From a virus: a stretch of 31,929 nucleotides of DNA. The position numbers and the translations under genes are program-made. Location: the IMG/VR virus record IMGVR_UViG_3300044695_004291, positions 1 to 31,929 of that record; one strand, given 5' to 3'. Shown here piece after piece: positions 8,887-16,927 of this stretch. The notes under the pieces were generated by a model, which saw only the letters and a program-made list of their open reading frames with translations, searched no databases and was not told the origin of the DNA. Position 1 is the first letter of the stretch, and each line of letters starts with the position of its first letter.

Positions 8887-9666
8887 ATGCCAGAACAACA
8901 ATTATATTTAGGAACATCACAATTGGCAGCATCTTATTTAGGTACTATTGCTAGTACAATATATGATAAAACAACATCAGCACCATCATTAACTAGTGGG
9001 TATAAGATATTTGTAGATGCAAATAATCCTACTTCATATCCTGGTACGGGTACAATTTGGTATGATTTATCAGTAAATTTAAATGATGCAACATTAATAA
9101 ATGGACCAACTTTTAATAGTGGAACACCAGATTATTTTTCATTTGATGGAACAAATGATTATGGTACTTTTCCATATACTTCATATGGTTCTGATACGGG
9201 TGATTTTACTTTTGGTGGTTGGATTAATTTTAATACAACTTTATATAAATCTATGGTGTTTAGAGGGCAAGATGATGGAACTGGTGGATGGAGTGCAGCA
9301 ATAGGTGTTAGTACTTCAGCTAATGGTACAAAAATAGAAGCAAATGTTGTTACGGAACAACCTATTTTGAATCAATCAGTAATATTAGGTTCAACAACTT
9401 TATCAAATAATACGTGGTACCATATATATGCAGTATGGAAAAATGGAGTTAGTTTAAAGGTATATTTAAACGGTGTATTAGATGGTACTCTTAATACATC
9501 AAGATCACAATTACGAAATAATACAGCAACTGGATGGGTTTTAAATAAAATCGGTGCAAGTTATTTTCCTGTAAAAATTGGTGAATTTGATTTATATTTT
9601 AATGAATTAAATAGTACTGAAATATTAAATAACTTTAATGCAACAAAAACAAATTATGGATATTAA
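8887..9666 (+). CDS. LamG-domain adhesin
   Basis: 259 residues. After a 38-residue head (MPEQQLYLGTSQLAASYLGT, an attachment-type start) comes a clear LamG/concanavalin-like fold: YKIFVDANNPTSYPGTGTIW, YFSFDGTNDYGTF, FTFGGWINF, WYHIYAVWKNGVSLKVYLNG and the last strand KIGEFDLYFNELNSTEILNN. This order of strands is standard for LamG domains that bind glycans. It is a second such gene within 1.3 kb, so the phage probably carries two different sugar-binding appendages. The gene stop overlaps the next start by 11 bases. No SD is visible. Confidence 0.75.
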   Translation: MPEQQLYLGTSQLAASYLGTIASTIYDKTTSAPSLTSGYKIFVDANNPTSYPGTGTIWYDLSVNLNDATLINGPTFNSGTPDYFSFDGTNDYGTFPYTSYGSDTGDFTFGGWINFNTTLYKSMVFRGQDDGTGGWSAAIGVSTSANGTKIEANVVTEQPILNQSVILGSTTLSNNTWYHIYAVWKNGVSLKVYLNGVLDGTLNTSRSQLRNNTATGWVLNKIGASYFPVKIGEFDLYFNELNSTEILNNFNATKTNYGY

Positions 9667-9916
9667 TTATATAATATTAGATTATTCGGAGATAGACAAG
9701 GTAAATTTTGATGAGATATTAATTACATCAATTGATACTTTAAGATTAAACAATGATGGGACTAAAACATTTATAAAATGGATTGGTGATGAACCAACAT
9801 TCGTTTCGGAATTGGTTTCTAAATCTATTATATATAATAATGAGGAAATATTAATAATCTTAGAACAACCTGAATGGGTAGCAATACCACCAATTTCAGG
9901 AACAACAATAAACTAA
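9656..9916 (+). CDS. Small protein of unknown function
   Basis: 86 residues from the ATG at 9656 (MDINYIILDYSEIDKVNFDE). An earlier ATG at 9638 would add six residues (MQQKQI) lying entirely inside the end of the adhesin gene, so the later start is preferred. Beta-strand-rich and acidic, with FIKWIGDEPTF and ILIILEQPEW. It has no recognised domain. In related phages, small genes after LamG adhesins often encode proteins of similar size and composition, but their role is not known to me. The stop overlaps the next ATG as TAATG. Confidence 0.5.
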   Translation: MDINYIILDYSEIDKVNFDEILITSIDTLRLNNDGTKTFIKWIGDEPTFVSELVSKSIIYNNEEILIILEQPEWVAIPPISGTTIN

Positions 9917-10401
9917 TGGACGCAGCAAAAATAGCACCAATTATTGAGGATATTTTAAAGAGAACGTTAGAAGAAAAACGTTACCCATTTGGATTTTCCA
10001 AATACAAAGGAATGGGTAATAAAGTTGCGTCAGGTAGATTGGTTAATAGTATTAGTGTACAAGTTTCACAACAATCAGAAGATACTATTATTCAAGTTCT
10101 AGCAGATGATTATTTTCAATGGGTACAATCAGGAAGACTACCAGGTAAGAAAGGTGTTCCTATTGAAGCAATAGAAAAGTGGATTAAAGATAGAGGTTTA
10201 CAAGGAAGAGATAAGAAGGGAAAATTTATAAAGAAAAGAAGTTTTGCGTTTGCAATACAAAATAATATAAAGAAGTTCGGAATAAGACCAGCAAGTTTCT
10301 TGGATGTTGCTTTAGAATCTATTGGGGATGACCCAAAAGTTATGGAGTTATTGGGAGATGCTGCTTATGAAGATTTAATTAATTTAATAGAAGGAATATG
10401 A
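9916..10401 (+). CDS. Neck/tail-completion protein, HK97 gp10-like
   Basis: 161 residues from the ATG at 9916, which overlaps the previous stop (TAATG); a more distant ATG at 9874 lies inside that gene and is less likely. The pattern ASGRLVNSISVQV, then YFQWVQSGRLPGKKGVPIEA, EKWIKDRGL, and a final helix after FGIRPASFLDVALESI fits the HK97 gp10/virion morphogenesis group, which sits at the head-tail joint or end of the tail tube. The basic loop (GRDKKGKFIKKRSF) is typical. The gene ends in an ATGA overlap with the next structural gene. Assignment is from motif pattern only, without a search. Confidence 0.6.
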   Translation: MDAAKIAPIIEDILKRTLEEKRYPFGFSKYKGMGNKVASGRLVNSISVQVSQQSEDTIIQVLADDYFQWVQSGRLPGKKGVPIEAIEKWIKDRGLQGRDKKGKFIKKRSFAFAIQNNIKKFGIRPASFLDVALESIGDDPKVMELLGDAAYEDLINLIEGI

Positions 10402-12005
10402 GTTATACATTTGGATACCAATCATTATATAGTAATGGTTTAAATAACAACACTCAAATTAGAAGAAGCACCGACATGGTTTACCAAAGAGGTGGAAACT
10501 ATAATATAGTTTTGACAGGAGATACTTATGTATCATCTATGGAATTAGATGTAGATTTATATTCTGACGATGTTAAAGTGGGTAGAATGTCTTTGGTTCC
10601 ATTCTCAACTACATTATCAGGTTCAACTTATACCTATCAATTTAATTTAAGACCATACGATTATTTATCCAACTATATTCAATCACAACATTATACTGGT
10701 TACACTAAAAACGATTTTTATACTAGCAATTTAAGTATAAATTATAACAATCCATATCCAAATAGTACTGTTGCAAATTTTAAATACGGATATAGATATA
10801 TAACAGGTGGGACAAGTACGGTATATGAACAAACATATCAAGATGCTGGTGAACCAGTAAACGATTTATATCATTATACAAATTTACCATATTGTGTTAC
10901 TCAAACATCTTTTGTTCCTTCAGGAATGACCAATACAGGTCCAAAATTTGATTATATCGGTGGGTCCTTTCAAATGGGTACAGAAAAGTATTTTCTTCCA
11001 AATTTTGACCAAGAATTGGGTACTGTGATAGGTACAGGAACAACAATACCTGCTTCTTTAACAAGAAGATTATCACCAATGTCAAATTACTTAGTGGATT
11101 ATCCAACAGTACCTGAGATGAGTCAGACAGGTAGATTCTTAACTGACGCACCACGTATCCAATATGTACAATCCGATGATAATTATGTACTTTATTATAT
11201 AAACGGACAAACAGGAGATAGACAAGTGATAGAGGCAGACTACGCAGTATTTGAATTTTTTGATGATACTAATACAAAGTTGACAGGTTTAACAACTAAT
11301 CAACAATTAAATTATGTGGGAACATCATATGCATCACCAACAGGTTATACAGATACAACACAAATATTTGCACTACCATGTGGACCAGCAGATTTAGATA
11401 ATTTATATTCAAGTTTATCATTTAGCGACGTAGCATATTACACAGTACAATTATTCTATTCATTCCCAACAAATAGTGAAAGTAGAAGTTCAGTAGGTCC
11501 AATAGGTCCTGTATCAGAACAATTCTATTTCTATTTGTATGACAATTGTCAACCTGAAAATACAAGATTAGCGTTCTTAAATGCACGTGGTGGATATGAT
11601 TATTTCACATTCACATCATTCAGGAATGACACCAAAAAGATTAGTTCACAAACATATGATAGTAAGTACTACTCAACAGATTTGGCGGGACCAGACAGAG
11701 ATTATGGACGTTCTGTAAAGACATATGCAACAGATTTGAATCAGGAAATAATATTAGAAAGTAATTTCTTATCTGTACCAACAGGTAATTGGTTGGAACA
11801 ACTATTTTATTCACCACAGGTTTATATTATGAAACCTGATTTTATTTCACCAATGGATAGTTCAACAAAATATTATAAGGACTTAATTCCTGTTCAAGTA
11901 TTATCAACTGAGGTTGAAACAATCACCAAAAAACATAGAAAGTTAAATAAGTATAGAATAACATTGAAGACAGCAGATACATTCTTCATAAATAGAGGAT
12001 TTTAA
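10398..12005 (+). CDS. Baseplate/distal tail structural protein
   Basis: 535 residues, beta-rich with many tyrosines. The first 100 residues form a strand-rich domain (YNIVLTGDTY, SMELDVDLYSDD, YTYQFNLRPYDYLSNYIQ). A later segment, RLAFLNARGGYDYFTFTSF (about 394-412), is a motif I know from structural proteins of Bacteroidota phages, followed by DRDYGRSVKTYATD and a C-terminal VEVLSTE-like domain (VQVLSTEVETITKKHRKLNK) reminiscent of distal tail proteins. Starts by ATGA overlap with the gp10-like gene and ends 3 bases before the next gene, so it is co-translated with the tail-tip set. Exact position in the tail is inferred. Confidence 0.5.
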   Translation: MSYTFGYQSLYSNGLNNNTQIRRSTDMVYQRGGNYNIVLTGDTYVSSMELDVDLYSDDVKVGRMSLVPFSTTLSGSTYTYQFNLRPYDYLSNYIQSQHYTGYTKNDFYTSNLSINYNNPYPNSTVANFKYGYRYITGGTSTVYEQTYQDAGEPVNDLYHYTNLPYCVTQTSFVPSGMTNTGPKFDYIGGSFQMGTEKYFLPNFDQELGTVIGTGTTIPASLTRRLSPMSNYLVDYPTVPEMSQTGRFLTDAPRIQYVQSDDNYVLYYINGQTGDRQVIEADYAVFEFFDDTNTKLTGLTTNQQLNYVGTSYASPTGYTDTTQIFALPCGPADLDNLYSSLSFSDVAYYTVQLFYSFPTNSESRSSVGPIGPVSEQFYFYLYDNCQPENTRLAFLNARGGYDYFTFTSFRNDTKKISSQTYDSKYYSTDLAGPDRDYGRSVKTYATDLNQEIILESNFLSVPTGNWLEQLFYSPQVYIMKPDFISPMDSSTKYYKDLIPVQVLSTEVETITKKHRKLNKYRITLKTADTFFINRGF

Positions 12006-12008
12006 TAT

Positions 12009-15000
12009 ATGAGTCAACAACAAACCGTATTACGTGTACAATCAAATATACCAGGTAGTTTATTACCTGTGTATGAATTTTTGGATTTATATACAGATAT
12101 TCCAATCAAATTGAATAAGTCTTTTGCTGAAATTCAGGACATTGGTAAGAAAAATACCGATTATACAATAGGTTTAACTATTCCTGGTTCAAAAAAGAAC
12201 AATAGATTCTTTGAGAATTTCTTTAATGTGGATGCACAATCGTTATATTTTGATGCAACTAAGAGAAATAATTGTGATGTACTATTAGGTGATGAACCAC
12301 TTTTCCGTGGTTACATGAGATTGAATAAGGTATCTGTAATGAATAGTAAGATTCAATATGATGTTACATTATATTCAACAGTATCAAACTTATTTGGAGC
12401 AATTGGTAACAACCTATTGAGGGATTTAAATTATGCTGATTCTGATTATCATTTTAATCATATCTTTAATTTATCTAATGTAACTCAAAACTTTAATTTT
12501 ACTAATTTTTCTATAGATGGTGAGAAACCATATCCTTATTTATACCCAATTGTTCACAATGGTTACAACTATGTTTCAGGTGCCACGCCAAATGTATCAG
12601 GTACAACTCTTGAGCAGACAAGAATATATTCATCAACATCACCAATTAGTGGTTTTACATCAGCTGCGGCAGCTTTTGCTGCTGGTGTTGAACAATATCA
12701 CATAAATTCTCCGACACAAGGATTAATTAATAATCAATTGAAACCAGCAATGAATGTTTGGTCAATATTACAATTGATGTTTAAAAAACATGGTTATACA
12801 ATCAAGTCAGATTTTTTTAACACACCTTGGATGAAAAGTTTATATATATATGGATATTTTAGTTCAGAAGCAACCAAATTTTCATATAAGATAAACACAA
12901 TACAAGAATTTGCACCAGAGGGTGTTGAACTTATTACAATTGTATCTGGTGGTAATGCAAATGTTTATGTCTGTAAAGTGGGGACAGGGATACCTTGTTA
13001 TTCATTATCAGATATTAACATTATTGTTGAAACAGAATTTTATAATGAATTACCTGCAACAATTAGAGCATTTACAACAGGAACAACAGTAAATTTGGGT
13101 GGTAACAACTATGTTGAAACAAGAACAAACTCATTTGCAACAATATCTGCAGGTCCAATAAAATATTTACCTCAAGCAGTTGGTACTAGTATCCCTTATA
13201 CTGATGGTTTACCTGTTGATTTTAGTCAGGTAATAGATATAAACATCAAACAAATTGATTTATTGGGTTCAATTGCTAAGAAATTTAACTTAGTATTTGT
13301 ATCAAATCCCGATAATCCAATTGAAATTGAAATAGAACCATATGATTTTTATATAGGTACAGGTACAATTTATGATTGGACAGATAAGATTAGTTATGAT
13401 AGAGGATGGTCAGTTGAACCAGCACTAAACTTTGTTGAAAGTCAATTAACAATTTCAGATTTAGAAGATTCTGATGAAGGTAATAAACAATTTAAACAAA
13501 GAAACAATCGTGTTTATGGTTCTAATATTGTTTATAACCCAACCGACTTTAAATCACAGGAAAAAAGTATTGAAACTATATTTGGACCTGAATTAATTCG
13601 TAAATGGGATGACTCAGTAACAGATAATATTGGTTTACCATTAGGTATTAACTACGTGGCAAGTAACCAACCTAGAGAAAATAGTACAATAATTGATTGG
13701 CAATATACAGGTATTAAAACAAAACCTAAGTTAATGTTTTGGTTGGGTGGATTTAATCCATTCTTAGATATTGTAGGTGAAACTTATAATCAATCTAACT
13801 TCCCAACATATAAAGTTTATGTAAATAATAGTGATGCCACAACCTATTTTACTTCAGATAAAATACCAGTAATATCACACACGATGCCAATGGGTTTATC
13901 AGATGAAGTTAAAAATAGTTATAACGGAAATGATAGTTTATGTATTTTATTTAATTCAGAACAAGTAACAGATATTGAGGGGACTATACGAACATATAAC
14001 ACATATACAGAAAACGACGCATACAACAAATTCTATAACAATAGAATTACAAATATATACAATCCCAATACAAGATTTTTGAATGGATTCTTTAACTTAA
14101 AATATAATGATGTTAAATTATTAAAACCAAATGACATTATTAAAATTCAAGAACAATACTTTAGTTGGAATAAAATAAGTGATTTTAATTTAACCCAAAG
14201 AGAAATGACTAATGTTGAATTAGTTCAATTAAATGTAAACCCACAAGAATATCCAACAAGATATTTTATATATGAATATTGTGATGGTAACACAGATTGT
14301 TTTAAAATAAAAACAGATTTTACAAATCCAAATTTGAGAGATACTAATTTTGGTTGGTCAGTTTATTATGATTTTCAAGTAGGTTCATTATCAGGACAAA
14401 CATCAGGATATACATCAACATTTGTTGATATTCAAGATGGGTTTCCAAAGTATGTTCCTTATTCAATGTATGAAGTTACAAAAGAACAATATGATAGTAC
14501 AACTTGTGAAAGTTCAGATTGCGGTGATACTTTATTAACTTATATTATTGATAATGATGGAATTTTTTCATCAGCTAATATGCCAACATTTTGGACCAAT
14601 AGTGGTGTAACAACAACTGGCATAAACGTATTTAATAATTGTGCAGAGTTTAATTCTGTAGCTTCAACTTATGGAATATTAACAGGAACATCTACATATC
14701 ATGGAAGTTCTATTTGTCCAACACCTACTCCTACATCAAGTCCTACACCAACCCCAACACCTACACCAAGTCCAACTCCAGGACCACTCTATGATGATAT
14801 TTTACTTGCAATCGCACGTGATGATTCATTACCACCTGGTTCAGATAAATACGATTTAATCATATCAACAGATGGTGGTAATAGTTTTGTTGCATTACAA
14901 GAAGATCTTGGTATAGAATACCGACAGACTACTCTTGCTTGTTCATATAATGCACAAATTATATATAGACAGAATATAAGTGATCTTTATATTTCTAAAA

Positions 15001-15818
15001 GTACAGATGGTGGAGTTACTTTTAATAATACAAATATGGGTGGAGCATTTACAAGTATGATTTGTTCTGCCGATGGTTCAAAAGTTGGTGGATATAGTGG
15101 TGAATATTTTACTTTATCAGAAGACTATGGTAATACTTCCACTACTTTTCAATCACCTGGTTATGGAGCTGGTTTAGTACGTGTACCATGGTATGATGTT
15201 GATATGACAAATACAGGATACCCAATTTATTTAGTTGGTTATAGAGAAAACAATACAAATTTAAGAACAAAACCAGTGTACATATTAACAGGATATACAT
15301 CAACAATTCAAGAATTAGTTGGGTTTCCTAATAGTAGATATGTAAATGTTGCAACAGATAATAGTGGACAAAATATAATTGCGGGAACATCATTTGCACC
15401 AACATTTAGTAATATAACACCAATTTATAAATCAACAAATGGTGGTACAAGTTCTGCAACAACTACAACTGGTACAGTACCACAAGTTTTAATGTCATAT
15501 GATAGTAAATATATGGTTCAATTTAGTAGCGTAGGTACAAATCCAGCTAATCAATACGCTTCTTTATCGACAGATAGTGGGACAACGTGGAATACCATTA
15601 CGGAGTTAAATGGTGTTATTACTAATTGGGATAATTGGCCCCAAAAAACAAATACCGCAATGTCGTGGAATGGTAAAAATATGTATGTGTCTAACGACCC
15701 AAATTATGGATTAAGTGGTATGTGGGTATCTAACGATTATGGTGATACTTGGACAAATAAAACTTATCCAAAATATAATGTTATTTATCAAATTTATTCA
15801 CCAAAAAAACAACTTTAA
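12009..15818 (+). CDS. Tail hub/baseplate protein fused to an Asp-box beta-propeller
   Basis: 1269 residues in two parts. Part one (about 1-900) starts with LPVYEFLDLYTDIPIKLNKSF and GYMRLNKVSV; this N-terminus is typical of large baseplate or hub proteins in Bacteroidota phages. A threonine/proline linker follows at about 904-927 (DNA 14718-14790). Part two (about 930-1269) has six Asp-box-like signatures: STDGGNSF (954), STDGGVTF (999), SEDYGNTSTTF (1038), STNGGTSS (1142), STDSGTTW (1187) and SNDYGDTW (1241). Asp-boxes mark hairpins in sialidase- and sortilin-like beta-propellers, so this is likely a receptor-binding or glycan-binding tip. No catalytic arginine triad was checked. The late-type motif of the next gene follows the stop. 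Confidence 0.65.
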   Translation: MSQQQTVLRVQSNIPGSLLPVYEFLDLYTDIPIKLNKSFAEIQDIGKKNTDYTIGLTIPGSKKNNRFFENFFNVDAQSLYFDATKRNNCDVLLGDEPLFRGYMRLNKVSVMNSKIQYDVTLYSTVSNLFGAIGNNLLRDLNYADSDYHFNHIFNLSNVTQNFNFTNFSIDGEKPYPYLYPIVHNGYNYVSGATPNVSGTTLEQTRIYSSTSPISGFTSAAAAFAAGVEQYHINSPTQGLINNQLKPAMNVWSILQLMFKKHGYTIKSDFFNTPWMKSLYIYGYFSSEATKFSYKINTIQEFAPEGVELITIVSGGNANVYVCKVGTGIPCYSLSDINIIVETEFYNELPATIRAFTTGTTVNLGGNNYVETRTNSFATISAGPIKYLPQAVGTSIPYTDGLPVDFSQVIDINIKQIDLLGSIAKKFNLVFVSNPDNPIEIEIEPYDFYIGTGTIYDWTDKISYDRGWSVEPALNFVESQLTISDLEDSDEGNKQFKQRNNRVYGSNIVYNPTDFKSQEKSIETIFGPELIRKWDDSVTDNIGLPLGINYVASNQPRENSTIIDWQYTGIKTKPKLMFWLGGFNPFLDIVGETYNQSNFPTYKVYVNNSDATTYFTSDKIPVISHTMPMGLSDEVKNSYNGNDSLCILFNSEQVTDIEGTIRTYNTYTENDAYNKFYNNRITNIYNPNTRFLNGFFNLKYNDVKLLKPNDIIKIQEQYFSWNKISDFNLTQREMTNVELVQLNVNPQEYPTRYFIYEYCDGNTDCFKIKTDFTNPNLRDTNFGWSVYYDFQVGSLSGQTSGYTSTFVDIQDGFPKYVPYSMYEVTKEQYDSTTCESSDCGDTLLTYIIDNDGIFSSANMPTFWTNSGVTTTGINVFNNCAEFNSVASTYGILTGTSTYHGSSICPTPTPTSSPTPTPTPTPSPTPGPLYDDILLAIARDDSLPPGSDKYDLIISTDGGNSFVALQEDLGIEYRQTTLACSYNAQIIYRQNISDLYISKSTDGGVTFNNTNMGGAFTSMICSADGSKVGGYSGEYFTLSEDYGNTSTTFQSPGYGAGLVRVPWYDVDMTNTGYPIYLVGYRENNTNLRTKPVYILTGYTSTIQELVGFPNSRYVNVATDNSGQNIIAGTSFAPTFSNITPIYKSTNGGTSSATTTTGTVPQVLMSYDSKYMVQFSSVGTNPANQYASLSTDSGTTWNTITELNGVITNWDNWPQKTNTAMSWNGKNMYVSNDPNYGLSGMWVSNDYGDTWTNKTYPKYNVIYQIYSPKKQL
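14718..14790 (+). repeat. Threonine-proline linker repeat, copy 1
   Basis: Codons for PTPTPTSSPTPTP-type sequence, CCA/CCT alternating with ACA/ACT. It links the baseplate part to the Asp-box propeller and resembles two linkers in the next gene. Confidence 0.85.
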
Positions 15819-15835
15819 AATACTAAAACAGATAA

Positions 15836-15850
15836 TTTATATTTAATAAT
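15836..15850 (+). promoter_or_regulatory. Late-type upstream motif, copy 2
   Basis: TTTATATTTAATAAT ending on the base before the ATG at 15851. Only a weak TTTA lies 20 bases before TATATTTA. If it is a promoter, the transcript would start at or near the start codon. Confidence 0.5.
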
Positions 15851-16900
15851 ATGGGAATAAAATACATAGGTCAGCAGTCGGATAATAATTTTATATATCC
15901 AAATTATGACCCTAAACAATATGATGTTGAGATTGTTCATGACATAAACAATAATAGCGTATATGGAGTTGTTACCAATTTTAGTGCTACAACCGTAAAT
16001 TCTACAGGGATTACTATTAGTTTTGATTATACTTGGGCATTAAATGGTGCTGAACGTTATATTAGAAGTGATGGTGCAAATATGTCTGTATTATCAGTTC
16101 ATATGATGGCTGCTGGTCAATCTTATTTTAAACCTTTTAGGTTGATAAATTCATTAGCAAGTAATAATTTAACTGGTACAACTTTTAGTGGAACAATTAC
16201 AGATACATTTTTACCATCGGAATTGGGTTTAACTTCATTTGTAAATGGTACATATTATTATGAGGTTAGAATGATTGGTAAACGTGCTGTTTTTCCAATT
16301 TGTAGTTCATTTGAGGTATCAACTATTCCTACACCAACACCAACACCAACAACTACACAGACACCTACACCAACACCAAGTAGTACAGCAACACCTACGC
16401 CTACTGGTTCAACACCTACACCTACACCAACACCAACTCCTGTTGTTAGTATATACAATAGTGGTGTTACAATTAACGTAACAGATACAGGATATATTAA
16501 ATATACAAATAGTGGTGGAACAACAACATATTTCTATTGTTCAACATTAGGTAGTCAAGTAATACCTGGTTGTATAGTATGTGGTTCAATAAATTATGGT
16601 TACCCATTTGCTGATTTAGCAGAATGGACATTGGTGACTTGTGGAACAAGTTGTGGTGGAATTTCTCCAACCCCAACTCCAACCCCAACTGCAGAAAGTT
16701 TTGGACATTATATAATGACTGATTGTCAAACATATCAAACAAGATATACACAAAATATAGAATATGGAACATTTGATAGTGGAGATAGAGTTGAGGGAAG
16801 TTTTGGTTATTTCTATGTAATAACAGGATTTACACCATCATCACCTGACCCATCATTAATATTCTTTGTAACGGCAACAGGTAATTATGGTTGTCCATAA
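15851..16900 (+). CDS. Modular fibre protein with threonine-proline linkers
   Basis: 349 residues in three domains separated by two PT linkers. Domain 1 (about 1-155) is beta-rich and ends FPICSSFEVS. Linker 1 is about 157-198. Domain 2 (about 199-275) has five cysteines (FYCSTL, PGCIVCGS, TCGTSCGG) and could carry disulfides or bind metal. Linker 2 (about 277-284) is short. Domain 3 (about 285-349) has one cysteine near each end (TDCQTYQTRY and NYGCP). PT-linked cysteine-bearing domains are common in Bacteroidota surface and phage fibre proteins. It starts at a late-type motif and precedes the tape measure. Probably a tail-tip adhesin; no enzyme motif seen. Confidence 0.6.
   Translation: MGIKYIGQQSDNNFIYPNYDPKQYDVEIVHDINNNSVYGVVTNFSATTVNSTGITISFDYTWALNGAERYIRSDGANMSVLSVHMMAAGQSYFKPFRLINSLASNNLTGTTFSGTITDTFLPSELGLTSFVNGTYYYEVRMIGKRAVFPICSSFEVSTIPTPTPTPTTTQTPTPTPSSTATPTPTGSTPTPTPTPTPVVSIYNSGVTINVTDTGYIKYTNSGGTTTYFYCSTLGSQVIPGCIVCGSINYGYPFADLAEWTLVTCGTSCGGISPTPTPTPTAESFGHYIMTDCQTYQTRYTQNIEYGTFDSGDRVEGSFGYFYVITGFTPSSPDPSLIFFVTATGNYGCP
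16325..16445 (+). repeat. Threonine-proline linker repeat, copies 2
   Basis: Alternating proline and threonine codons between domains 1 and 2 of the fibre gene. A shorter copy lies at about 16667-16690. Low-complexity DNA shared with 14718-14790 could act as a recombination joint. Confidence 0.85.
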
Positions 16901-16927
16901 TAAATAAAAAATATACATATATAAAAT

